From Bradyrhizobium canariense (GTDB taxonomy: Bacteria; Pseudomonadota; Alphaproteobacteria; Rhizobiales; Xanthobacteraceae): a stretch of DNA of 64,000 nucleotides. The stretch spans positions 62,001 to 126,000 of the forward strand of contig NZ_VSST01000042.1 of assembly GCF_019402665.1 (NCBI RefSeq). The letters are read 5' to 3'. Position 1 is the stretch's first letter, and every line of letters begins with the position of its first letter. This document shows, in pieces, positions 50,903 to 58,097 of the stretch. The notes under the pieces are model-generated. The model had not been told where the DNA came from and made no database searches. It saw only the letters and a program-made list of their open reading frames with translations. The position numbers and the translations under genes are program-made.

Positions 50903-51650
50903 GACCGGCTCCCAGATAGGCTTCCTTGACGCGTTCGTCCTTGGTCAGCTCGCTGTAATGGCCTTGCGCGAGCACCTGCCCGCGCGTCAACACGGTGATG
51001 ATGTCGGAGAGATTGGCCACGACGCTCAGATTATGCTCGACCATCAGGATGGTGTATTTCGCGGAAATGCGCTTGATCAGCGCCGCGATCTTGTCGATGT
51101 CCTCGTGGCCCATGCCGGCCATCGGCTCGTCCAGCAGCATCATCTCAGGGTCGAGTGCGAGCGTGGTTGCGATCTCCAGTGCGCGCTTGCGCCCGTAGGG
51201 CATCTCGACCGCGGGCGTATTGCAAAACTCGCTGAGGCCGACATCGTTCAACAGCTCGCGCGCGCGATCGTTGAATTGGTTGAGCACGGACTTTGAGCGC
51301 CAGAAATCGAAGGAGCTGCCGTGCTGGCGCTGAAGCGCGACGCGGACGTTTTCCAGCGCGGTGAGATGGGGAAATACCGCCGAGATCTGGAACGAGCGAA
51401 CCAGCCCCAGGCGGGCCACATCGGCGGGCGCCATCGCGGTGATGTCCTGCCCCTTGTACAGGATTTTTCCGGCAGACGGTTTGAGGAACTTGGTCAAAAG
51501 ATTGAAACACGTCGTCTTGCCGGCACCGTTCGGGCCGATCAACGCGTGAATGCTCCCACGGCGAACCTTGAGCGCAACGTCGCGGACGGCGAAGAAGCCC
51601 GCGAACTCCTTGGTCAAGCCTTCCGTTTCGAGAATGAACTCATCGGCCAA
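50895..51650 (-). CDS. livG: branched-chain amino acid ABC ATPase (LivG)
   Basis: 251 aa. Walker A GPNGAGKTTCFNLL, Walker B MMLLDEPMAGMG and the LivG insert are present; the signature is the degenerate MPYGRKRALEIA seen in this group rather than LSGGQ. First gene of the liv cassette. The start is taken as the TTG at 51650, which gives the family N-terminus ADEFILETEGLTKEFAGF and has GGGGGAAA upstream; no ATG fits. The 3' end overlaps livF by 8 bases. Confidence 0.93.
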   Translation of the reverse strand: MADEFILETEGLTKEFAGFFAVRDVALKVRRGSIHALIGPNGAGKTTCFNLLTKFLKPSAGKILYKGQDITAMAPADVARLGLVRSFQISAVFPHLTALENVRVALQRQHGSSFDFWRSKSVLNQFNDRARELLNDVGLSEFCNTPAVEMPYGRKRALEIATTLALDPEMMLLDEPMAGMGHEDIDKIAALIKRISAKYTILMVEHNLSVVANLSDIITVLTRGQVLAQGHYSELTKDERVKEAYLGAGHG

Positions 51651-51985
51651 ACAGTTTTCCCCCTGCCCGCACAACGCGCGTGGCTATCCTTGTTGCTTCG
51701 GCTTTCCGGAGGCCTTGGAGCCACTCCCTGGAGCCCACCCGGAACGCCGCCTCCGGGCGCGGAATATGCCGGAGGTGACGGGGGTTAGGCAAGGCGGAAA
51801 GCTGAGCAGGTCAGGCCTCCGGCCGGGAGACTTATGCTCCCTTAGTCGGACGTGTTTTGATGTCGCGCCTGCCCGGCTTCCCGGTTCGCAAAGCGCCGGT
51901 CATCAGGCCGTCGTTAACGGTCTTTCGTTCCATGCGCCAGCCTTCATAGAAAATTTTCCCGCAGCGAGGATCATGCGCGGGTTTC
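51651..51985. other. intergenic region upstream of livG and the PAS gene
   Basis: 335 bases that must carry the promoters of the divergent liv cassette and PAS-domain gene. A GC-rich stretch with CCGGAGG/CCTCCGG pieces around 51700-51770 and 51826-51833 can fold, but no clear promoter or known operator was found. Confidence 0.4.
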
Positions 51986-52669
51986 ATGCGTCCGGAATTT
52001 CTATTCGCCGGGAATATTGTCTTGGATTTTGCAAGCGCCGCTCCTTCCGTGGTCAAGTCGATCAGGCAGCGTGATCTCCTGAACACGTGGCTGCGGCTCT
52101 ATGCGCGCGAGCAGACGGCCCCGGCGATTTGGGAGTACCAGCCTGCGCGGCTCGAGGAAGAGCTCTCCGATCTGATCTATTATACGGTGGACATGTCGAC
52201 GCCGATACCGCGTCTGACCATCCAGAGCGAAGGTACGCGCATCTCGCGCGCCTATGGACACACCGGCAAGGGCGTTCTGCTCGACGACTATATCGGGCCG
52301 CGTCTCGTGCCCCTGGTAATGCCGGTCTATCATGAATGCGTGGCGCGCGGGGTGCCAGTCTACAGCGTTGCCGACGTCGATGACATCTACGGCCGTATCG
52401 TCGCCTATGAGCGCCTGCTGCTGCCGTTCCAGACCGACGGCAAGGTCTGTCACATCATCGCATCGCTCAAGACCTTCTGCGAGGACGGCGGCTTCGAGAT
52501 CAAGAATCTGATGCGCGGAAATGACGCGCTGCCGCGCCCGAGATTGCGCGCGGTGATCGACCGCGACCTGTTCCACCGCACCCCAGGCCGCATCGCGCCG
52601 GCCGAGCTGGTCGAGTTCGCGGACCAGCAGGGCTCCGGCCTTCCCAGCGAGATCATCGAGCTGAACTAG
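51986..52669 (+). CDS. PAS-domain (PAS_5-like) protein
   Basis: 227 aa, cytoplasmic, no effector domain. The fold signature resembles the alphaproteobacterial PAS_5 family: RQRDLLNTWLRLYAREQTAP, then PRLTIQSEGTRISRAYG, GKGVLLDDYIGPRLVP, and the late strand RLLLPFQTDGKVCHIIASLK. Proteins of this family are numerous in Bradyrhizobium and poorly studied; they may sense a small ligand or redox state and act through partners. The start at 51986 lacks a good ribosome site; a later TTG (around 52016) is possible. Confidence 0.65.
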   Translation: MRPEFLFAGNIVLDFASAAPSVVKSIRQRDLLNTWLRLYAREQTAPAIWEYQPARLEEELSDLIYYTVDMSTPIPRLTIQSEGTRISRAYGHTGKGVLLDDYIGPRLVPLVMPVYHECVARGVPVYSVADVDDIYGRIVAYERLLLPFQTDGKVCHIIASLKTFCEDGGFEIKNLMRGNDALPRPRLRAVIDRDLFHRTPGRIAPAELVEFADQQGSGLPSEIIELN

Positions 52670-52672
52670 CGC

Positions 52673-53047
52673 TCAGCGCGATTTGGCGGCCGCTTCCTTG
52701 GTCTTGACTTCCTTGGCATAGACGTCCGGCTTGAAGCCGACCAGCAGCTTGCCACCAAATTCAAGCACCGGCCGCTTGATCATCGATGGTTGCGCTAGCA
52801 TCAACGCCAGCGCCTTTTTCTCGGAGAGGCCTTCCTTGTCGGCATCGGGCAGCTTCTTGAAGGTCGTCCCGGCGCGATTGAGCAGCGTCTCCCAACCGAC
52901 CTTGTCGCTCCACTGCTTGAGCTTGTCCTTCTCCACGCCCGCCGTCTTGTAGTCGTGAAACGCGTAGGCGACGCCATGGGTGTCGAGCCAGGCGCGCGCC
53001 TTCTTCATGGTGTCGCAGTTCTTGATGCCGTAGATGATGTTGGGCAA
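52673..53047 (-). CDS. ArsC/Spx/MgsR family protein
   Basis: 124 aa thioredoxin-like fold. IIYGIKNCDTMKKARAWLD has the family's single N-terminal Cys, followed by FHDYKTAGVEKDKLKQW, GWETLLNRAGTTFKKLPD and SMIKRPVLEFGGKLLVGF with the conserved Arg-Pro. Related proteins reduce arsenate or, like Spx, bind RNA polymerase; neither can be claimed here. The start is read as TTG at 53047 (GAGGAA upstream, family N-terminus PNIIYGIK); the open frame further upstream is antisense to the next gene. It converges with the PAS gene (3 bases between stops). Confidence 0.82.
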   Translation of the reverse strand: MPNIIYGIKNCDTMKKARAWLDTHGVAYAFHDYKTAGVEKDKLKQWSDKVGWETLLNRAGTTFKKLPDADKEGLSEKKALALMLAQPSMIKRPVLEFGGKLLVGFKPDVYAKEVKTKEAAAKSR

Positions 53048-53152
53048 AACGTTCCTCGCGCATCCGTCGTATCGTGATCCCAAGGCGTTGTACGCAACTC
53101 CGGTTCGCGCGACAATATTGCGAATGATGCCATCTCTTCGAACGGACACTCC

Positions 53153-53524
53153 ATGCACGTCACTCACGATCCAGCCGCGACTGCGTCGCCAACCATCGAC
53201 TTCGACACCTTCCTCGCGGTCGATATCCGCGTCGGCACCATCGTCGATGCGAAGCCGTTCCCGGAGGCGCGCAAGCCGGCCTGGCGGCTGTGGATCGACT
53301 TCGGTCCCGCGATCGGTGTGCGCAAGAGCTCGGCGCAGATCACCGAAAACCATCCGCTTGAAACGCTGGTGGGCCAACAGGTGGCCGCGGTCGTGAATTT
53401 CCCGCCGCGCCAGATCGGCCCGGTTGTCTCGGAGGTGCTCACCCTCGGTTTCCCCGATACCGACGGCAAGGTCGTGCTGGTGCAGCCGAGCAAGCCCGTG
53501 CCGAACGGCGGACGGCTGTTCTAG
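53153..53524 (+). CDS. csaA: CsaA-like tRNA-binding-domain protein
   Basis: 123 aa. One OB-fold tRNA-binding domain: FDTFLAVDIRVGTIVDAKPF, AWRLWIDFGPAIGVRKSSAQ, LVGQQVAAVVNFPPRQIGPV and the ending PNGGRLF are typical of CsaA, a small dimer described as export chaperone and tRNA binder. Length matches CsaA. It is divergent from the ArsC-like gene with 105 bases between starts. No operon partner. Confidence 0.85.
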   Translation: MHVTHDPAATASPTIDFDTFLAVDIRVGTIVDAKPFPEARKPAWRLWIDFGPAIGVRKSSAQITENHPLETLVGQQVAAVVNFPPRQIGPVVSEVLTLGFPDTDGKVVLVQPSKPVPNGGRLF

Positions 53525-53613
53525 CACCGCGCGATCAAGGGACGGTTCCAGGCCGCCGGCGGCGTCCCATTTAACGGTTCAGCCCTCCTGTTTCCCGACC
53601 CGGGGCGTCGGGA

Positions 53614-53643
53614 TTGACCGGGATCCTTTTTTGATAATATAAA
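53614..53643 (+). promoter_or_regulatory. promoter of the TetR-TauE operon
   Basis: TTGACC (53614-53619) and TATAAA (53638-53643) with an 18-base spacer make a good sigma-70-type promoter about 90 bases before the TetR start. The expected transcription start falls in the left operator arm that follows. Confidence 0.6.
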
Positions 53644-53730
53644 TGACTGACTGATCGTTTTTTATCTCAGCCGCCCTTATCAACTACCTCCTCCGAGGAA
53701 CGAATAAAACGATCGACCTGTCAGTTATTT
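53641..53730 (+). promoter_or_regulatory. interrupted dyad, candidate TetR operator pair
   Basis: Left arm AAATGACTGACTGATCGTTT (53641-53660) and right arm starting AAAACGATCGACCTGTCAG (53706 onward to 53730) are inverted copies, with a perfect 9-base match GATCGTTTT/AAAACGATC. The left arm covers the start of transcription, the right arm ends at the ATG. Two regulator-binding sites in opposite orientation would repress the operon. Confidence 0.55.
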
Positions 53731-54375
53731 ATGGATAGCCGGATGCCCAAGATCAGCGACAAGCAACGCGAAAGCCGGCGGCAGCAGATCCTCGAAGCCG
53801 CTCTTGCCTGCTTCGCCGAGGACGGTTTTCACCAGACCGGGATGGCCGACATCGTCAAACGGTCGGGGCTGAGCCACGGTGCGGTCTATCTCTACTTCCA
53901 GAGCAAGGACGATCTGATCGAGGCACTCGCCGACGACCGGCACCGGCGCGAGGCCGTGCTCAACTCGGTCGCGCAAGGATCGGGCGATCCGATCGAAGGA
54001 CTTCACGCACTGGTCGGCGTCTACGCGCAATGGCTCACCGACCCCGCCGGCGAAGCGCGCCGCCGTGTCGGTATCCATGGCTGGGCCGAGGCCCTGCGCA
54101 ACCGACGCGTCCGCACCAGCGTCGTGCAAGGCATCGACATGCCGCGCGCCCTGATCGTCGCACTGGTCGAGCGCGGCCAGCATGACGGCCTCATAAAGCG
54201 CGATCTCGGTCCTGAAGCGATCGCGCGCGTGCTGATCGCGATCTTCCAGGGATTTCTGCTGCAAAAATGCTGGGGCCAGGATTTTGACATCGAGGCCTGC
54301 ATGGCGGCCGTGACCGGCGTGATCGATGGTTTTCGCACCACGAAGGCCGACGTCAAGCGACGGACCAGGAACTGA
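53731..54375 (+). CDS. TetR/AcrR family regulator
   Basis: 214 aa. HTH at about residues 14-60 (RQQILEAALACFAEDGFHQT, GMADIVKRSGLSHGAVYLYF), followed by an all-helical ligand domain. It begins a two-gene unit with a TauE/SafE exporter, whose start is 3 bases past this stop, so the exporter is the obvious target. An inverted pair of candidate operators lies just upstream. The inducer may be the exported anion or a linked metabolite. An ATG at 53743 is an alternative start. Confidence 0.88.
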   Translation: MDSRMPKISDKQRESRRQQILEAALACFAEDGFHQTGMADIVKRSGLSHGAVYLYFQSKDDLIEALADDRHRREAVLNSVAQGSGDPIEGLHALVGVYAQWLTDPAGEARRRVGIHGWAEALRNRRVRTSVVQGIDMPRALIVALVERGQHDGLIKRDLGPEAIARVLIAIFQGFLLQKCWGQDFDIEACMAAVTGVIDGFRTTKADVKRRTRN

Positions 54376-54378
54376 GCG

Positions 54379-55161
54379 ATGTCGTGGGTCCACGACCTGC
54401 TCGCAGGCATTGGGGTCGGTCTCATCGGCGGGCTGACATCGGGCTTCATGGGCACGAGCCCAGGAGGCGGTCTCGTGATTTTCAGCGTGCTGCTGCTCGG
54501 CGCCGAGCAACACGTCGCCCAGGGCACATCGCTGATCACGCAGGTTCCACCGACAGGACTCGCGGGTGTTCGCCGCTATTGGCAGAACGGCAATCGCAGC
54601 CCGTTGCTGTGGATCGTCTGGATCGGCATCGGCTTTCTGTTCGGCGGCGCCGGCGGCGGCTACGCTGCGGCCGCAGTCTCCGACGCGGTGTTGCAATGGA
54701 CCTACGTCGTCTATCTCGTCGCACTGATCGCTCTCCTGATCCTGCGCCGCGACCGCGAGGACAAAAGCAATGAGACCGGCGACCGAGACGAGCTGCCGTG
54801 GCTGCCGCTGCTCCTCATCGGCATGCTTGCCGGATTTTCCTCCGGCTTCATGGGCATCGGCGGCGGGCTGGCGATTACCGTCGGGCTGGCGGCAGGCCTG
54901 CGGGTGCCGCAGCATCAGGCGCAGCTCGTCAGCCTCGTCTTCTCGGTCATCCCGACCAATATTCCGGCCGCGTGGATCTATTGGAGCAAGGGGCTCATGG
55001 TCGGCTGGCCGGCCATCATCGGCATCCTGGCCGGCCTCTGGGTCGGCACCGATCTCGGTGCACGCGCTGCCAATGGCGTCGGCAAATCGGTACTGCGCCG
55101 GGTCATGATCGCCCTCATCCTGCTGATGGCGCTCTACATGACCCACAAGGCGCTAACCTGA
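54379..55161 (+). CDS. TauE/SafE-type anion exporter, TetR-linked
   Basis: 260 aa, eight transmembrane helices. The duplicated family motif is clear: GGLTSGFMGTSPGGGLVIFS in the first half and AGFSSGFMGIGGGLAITVGL in the second. Exports sulfite, sulfonates or a similar anion. Starting 3 bases after a TetR gene, it is the likely object of that regulator, unlike the lone family member at 27.5 kb. The stop is 2 bases from a convergent GST gene. Confidence 0.88.
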   Translation: MSWVHDLLAGIGVGLIGGLTSGFMGTSPGGGLVIFSVLLLGAEQHVAQGTSLITQVPPTGLAGVRRYWQNGNRSPLLWIVWIGIGFLFGGAGGGYAAAAVSDAVLQWTYVVYLVALIALLILRRDREDKSNETGDRDELPWLPLLLIGMLAGFSSGFMGIGGGLAITVGLAAGLRVPQHQAQLVSLVFSVIPTNIPAAWIYWSKGLMVGWPAIIGILAGLWVGTDLGARAANGVGKSVLRRVMIALILLMALYMTHKALT

Positions 55162-55163
55162 TC

Positions 55164-55868
55164 TTACGGCCGCTTCGGAATGTTCAGCCCGCGCTCGACC
55201 GCCGGACGCGCCAGCCCGCGTTCGAGCCAGGCGGCGACGGATTTGAACTGGCTGAACTCGACGAGATCGCCGGCGCCGTAGAAGCCGATGAGGTTGCGCA
55301 CCCAGCCGAGCATGGAGATGTCGGCGATGGTGTAGTCGTCGTCCATGAACCATTGCCGGCCGGCAAGATGCATCTCCATCACCCCGAGCAGCCGCTTGGC
55401 CTCGCCCACGTAGCGCTCGAGCGGCCGCTTGTCCTCAAAGTCCTTGCCGGCGAATTTGTTGAAAAAGCCGACCTGGCCGAACATCGGCCCGATACCACCC
55501 ATCTGGAAATGCAACCACTGGAGGGTCTGGTAGCGGCGCGCGGGATCCTGCGGCAGCAGCTTGCCGGTCTTCTCCGCGAGGTATTGCAGGATCGCCCCGG
55601 ATTCGAACAGCGGCAGCGGCCTCCCGCCGGGACCGTCGGGATCGAGGATCGCCGGGATCTTGCCATTCGGATTGAGCGAGAGGAATTCCGGCGTCTTCTG
55701 GTCGTCCTTGCCGAAATCGACGAGATGGACTTCGTAGGGAAGCCCGATCTCTTCCAGCATGATCGAGACCTTGACGCCGTTCGGCGTCGGCAGCGAATAG
55801 AGCTGGAGCAGCTCCGGGTGCTTGGCCGGCCAGCGCTTGGTGATGGGAAAGGCGGACAGATCGGACAT
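55164..55868 (-). CDS. glutathione S-transferase, YghU/YfcG-like
   Basis: 234 aa. Thioredoxin-like N-terminal domain with LQLYSLPTPNGVKVSIMLEE, NPNGKIPAILD and the ES pair of ESGAILQYLAEK, then the helical domain with LHFQMGGIGPMFGQVGFF and DYTIADISMLGW. These are features of YghU/YfcG disulfide-bond oxidoreductase-type GSTs. An ATG seven codons upstream (55889) is also possible; 55868 fits the family N-terminus SDLSAFPITKRW. Cytoplasmic. No linked pathway. Confidence 0.88.
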   Translation of the reverse strand: MSDLSAFPITKRWPAKHPELLQLYSLPTPNGVKVSIMLEEIGLPYEVHLVDFGKDDQKTPEFLSLNPNGKIPAILDPDGPGGRPLPLFESGAILQYLAEKTGKLLPQDPARRYQTLQWLHFQMGGIGPMFGQVGFFNKFAGKDFEDKRPLERYVGEAKRLLGVMEMHLAGRQWFMDDDYTIADISMLGWVRNLIGFYGAGDLVEFSQFKSVAAWLERGLARPAVERGLNIPKRP

Positions 55869-55961
55869 CAGGACCCCGGCTTCGTTCATGAGATGCCGCC
55901 TAGTCTAGGCAAGCGGACGAACGACGCAAGGTCGAGTGGTCAGATCATTTTCCCGCACAGG

Positions 55962-56105
55962 TCACAGCGGCCGCAGCAAATGGTTGGTGGCGTGCATCAC
56001 ATCGCGCTGCGCGCGTTGCTCGATGAAAAGTTGGCCGGTGACCAGCAGTGCTCCGGTGAAGACGAGCGCAAGCATCGCGGTCGCGAATTGACTGCCATCC
56101 CTCAT
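55962..56105 (-). CDS. small single-pass membrane protein under EcfG-type promoter, 47 aa
   Basis: Polar start RDGSQFATA, one transmembrane helix (MLALVFTGALLVTGQLFI) and a basic tail ending HATNHLLRPL. The ATG at 56105 has GGAGAAG nine bases upstream. A perfect GGAAC-N17-CGTT promoter lies 35-60 bases before it on the same strand, placing it in the general stress response. Frame extends to 56177, but that part would precede the transcript start. Biochemical role unknown. Confidence 0.62.
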   Translation of the reverse strand: MRDGSQFATAMLALVFTGALLVTGQLFIEQRAQRDVMHATNHLLRPL

Positions 56106-56139
56106 CGGACGAGCTTCTCCGTGTTCGGTTCGCACGAGG

Positions 56140-56165
56140 AACGCAGGCCAGCCGTCGTCTGTTCC
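56140..56165 (-). promoter_or_regulatory. EcfG-type general stress promoter
   Basis: On the minus strand GGAAC (56165-56161) and CGTT (56143-56140) are separated by exactly 17 bases, which equals the published GGAAC-N18-GTT form of the alphaproteobacterial EcfG promoter. The start of transcription would fall near 56132, giving a leader of about 27 bases with a ribosome site before the 47-aa gene. Confidence 0.78.
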
Positions 56166-56219
56166 TGCAAGCTTCAAATAAATTGCAGCTTTTTCCCGGC
56201 CCCTCGCACGCCGACAGCC

Positions 56220-56885
56220 TCAATAATTGATCTCCATCCGCAAGCCCCTCGGGTCGGTCTCCTCTCCGCCGAACCTCTGCGTGCTGTCGCGTGCCGCGAT
56301 GGCGCAGGCACAGGCGTCGATGAGATCGTTACGGCCGATGCCGGTGCCGTGTCGTTGAGTCAGCCATTTCGGCAAACGCGCGAAGCCGCGCTGCTCCAGG
56401 AGTGCGATGCGCTGCTCGCGGCCCTCTGCCGAGGCCTTCTTTGCGAGCCGGGCCCGCCCAGCCAGATTCCAAAAAATCAATTCCGGATGCGCTTCGCCGA
56501 TGGTCGCCTGCCGCTCCGGCGTCATGATCTCGTCGACGTCCCTGATCTTGTCCCTGATGTTCCAGAGCTGCGCCGACACGCCCCTGCCCTTGCCCTCGCG
56601 CTCCCAGTAGTGCCGGTTAGCTGCAGCCATATCGGCAAATCGCCAGAGGTCACGGCGCGCGCCGAGAAACACGGCGGGACCGACCCGCTCGCGTGCGCGC
56701 AAATCGCAGATGCGGTATCCGCTCCATTTCAATCCGATCGGCATGTCGATCATCGCGCGTGCATGCGGCAGCGCGAGCAGCCGCGCGAGACCCGGCGAAT
56801 AGTCGAACCCGTGATCGCCGCGGTGGTCGATCCAGGCGGCGACCCAGCCGAAGCGAAATCCGTCAAGGCCGAGATAGTTTGGCAA
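56220..56885 (-). CDS. DUF429 predicted RNase H-like nuclease
   Basis: 221 aa from the TTG at 56885, which starts the family N-terminus PNYLGLDGFRFGWVAAWID. RNase H-like acidic residues: Asp in GLDG, Asp in MIDMPIGL, Asp in GRNDLIDACAC. Central SGYRICDLRARERVGPAVFL is typical of DUF429. Its action on nucleic acid is predicted, not shown. The frame is open upstream but overlaps the AhpD-like gene; the TTG gives a 34-base gap instead. Confidence 0.7.
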   Translation of the reverse strand: MPNYLGLDGFRFGWVAAWIDHRGDHGFDYSPGLARLLALPHARAMIDMPIGLKWSGYRICDLRARERVGPAVFLGARRDLWRFADMAAANRHYWEREGKGRGVSAQLWNIRDKIRDVDEIMTPERQATIGEAHPELIFWNLAGRARLAKKASAEGREQRIALLEQRGFARLPKWLTQRHGTGIGRNDLIDACACAIAARDSTQRFGGEETDPRGLRMEINY

Positions 56886-56919
56886 TTTCCTGATCCCCGA
56901 CGGACATCTGCCCGCCCCT

Positions 56920-57267
56920 TTATCCGGGTTCCTCGCCCCGATGTCGCTCGAACAGGCGCTGCGCCAACAACGCATGGCCGAGCGTGCTGCCGGCGCGAAC
57001 CGCCGCCGCAATCAGCGCGGCTTCCGCGATTTCTTCGCGCGTTACACCGGCCTTCACCGCTTGCGCCGTGTGCACATCGAGGCAATAGGCGCATTGCGTG
57101 GTGAGCGCGACCGCGAGCGAGATCAGCTCCCGATATTTTGGCGGAATCAATCCATCCTCGCGCTCGACCGCGTGGTTGAACGCAAGGAAGGCGCTGGCCT
57201 CGACCGGCGCGAGCGCCACGAAGGCCGCGATGGATTTCAGATCGTCAGGGCTTTGATAATCGCTCAT
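56920..57267 (-). CDS. AhpD-like carboxymuconolactone decarboxylase family protein
   Basis: 115 aa. The CxxC-x3-H motif CAYCLDVH with a preceding Glu (YRELISLAVAL) is the peroxidase/disulfide-reductase centre of AhpD-like members. GVTREEIAEAALIAAAVRAG completes the fold. Probably reduces peroxides or a disulfide partner. Translation begins 3 bases after the ECF sigma gene stop, so it belongs to the sigma operon; ECF factors of group 41 are often linked to such genes. Confidence 0.85.
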   Translation of the reverse strand: MSDYQSPDDLKSIAAFVALAPVEASAFLAFNHAVEREDGLIPPKYRELISLAVALTTQCAYCLDVHTAQAVKAGVTREEIAEAALIAAAVRAGSTLGHALLAQRLFERHRGEEPG

Positions 57268-57270
57268 GGC

Positions 57271-57792
57271 TCATCTCGTCAGATATTCGCGCATCAGAGC
57301 GCGGGCGCGATGCAGGCGTGCCTTCACGGTCTGCCGGGTCGCACCGAGTGCGACGGCGATTTCGTCGATGGTCATTTCCTTGACGTCGCGCATCAGCGCG
57401 ACGTCGCGGTAGTGCGGCGGCAGCGCCTCGAAGGCCGCCGCGACGTCGAGCCGCAAATCGGCCTCAGGACGCGACAGCAGCAGCGCCTCCGCCTCTGCGT
57501 CGTCGATCGCCGGCGCAAGGCCCGCCTTGCGGGCGAGCCGCAGGCATTCGCGGCGGACCACACTGAACAGCCAGGCCGAAAACGCCAGCCAGGAGCGGAT
57601 CGTGCCGACATGGCGAAACAGGATCCACAGCGCCTCCTGCGTCGCATCCTCGGCATCCGCCGAGCTGCGACAGGTGGCGCGGGCGTAGCGGCGGATGTTC
57701 GGTTGCGCCGTCTCGAGCAGCGACGCGATCGCCTGGGGATCGCCGAGGCGCGCGGCCTCGAACAGGTCCGGCGAGATCACAGTGGCGCTCAT
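57271..57792 (-). CDS. short ECF-type RNA polymerase sigma factor
   Basis: 173 aa. Region 2 with SADAEDATQEALWILFRHVG and WLAFSAWLFSVVRREC, a linker, and region 4 with LPPHYRDVALMRDVKEMTID then EIAVALGATRQTVKARLHRA. No C-terminal SnoaL domain, unlike group 41 factors. The ATG overlaps the stop of the DUF2892 gene (ATGA), and the AhpD-like gene follows by 3 bases. No anti-sigma gene is beside it unless the 69-aa membrane protein has that role. Confidence 0.88.
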   Translation of the reverse strand: MSATVISPDLFEAARLGDPQAIASLLETAQPNIRRYARATCRSSADAEDATQEALWILFRHVGTIRSWLAFSAWLFSVVRRECLRLARKAGLAPAIDDAEAEALLLSRPEADLRLDVAAAFEALPPHYRDVALMRDVKEMTIDEIAVALGATRQTVKARLHRARALMREYLTR

Positions 57793-57998
57793 GACACGCC
57801 TCCCCTGCCGATACCGGCCATCGCGCACATCGGACAATAACCGACGAGGCCGGTCAGCGCGAAACCGGCACCGCCGAGCGCAACCAGCCACAGCGCGGCG
57901 CCGGTGAGATACACGAATGCCGCGACGGCCACCGCGACGCCCAAGGCGATCCGCACGGCCTGATGCAGGCCGCCGATATTCTTCCTGTAAAAACCCAT
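57789..57998 (-). CDS. DUF2892 membrane protein, 69 aa
   Basis: Small protein with two transmembrane helices; begins GFYRKNIGGLHQAVRIALGV, a DUF2892 (YgaP-like) signature, and ends with a Cys pair in GLVGYCPMCAMAGIG. The cysteines may bind metal or react with oxidants. GAGGATG precedes the ATG at 57998. First gene of the sigma operon; the stop overlaps the sigma start by 4 bases. A role as membrane sensor for the sigma factor is possible but unsupported. Confidence 0.78.
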   Translation of the reverse strand: MGFYRKNIGGLHQAVRIALGVAVAVAAFVYLTGAALWLVALGGAGFALTGLVGYCPMCAMAGIGRGGVS

Positions 57999-58017
57999 CA
58001 CATCCTCCGAGATGAGC

Positions 58018-58034
58018 CGAGGCAAAATGCCTCG
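58018..58034. promoter_or_regulatory. hairpin in the leader of the sigma operon
   Basis: CGAGGCA and TGCCTCG with an AAA loop form a perfect 7-bp stem 20-36 bases before the DUF2892 start. May be an operator or leader structure. Confidence 0.4.
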
Positions 58035-58097
58035 ACCGTCAAGAGAGGGCGCGACGACCAGAAAGGATTCGCGGCAACGTGCAGATTTTTTTCGCGA

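Noticed and set aside
51832..51987. Small minus-strand frame of 51 codons before the PAS gene
   Set aside because: Overlaps the PAS gene start antisense, third positions look random, no ribosome site; not strong enough to list.
54798..57104. 768-codon plus-strand open frame across TauE, GST, DUF429
   Set aside because: Runs antisense through several recognised genes; composition artefact.
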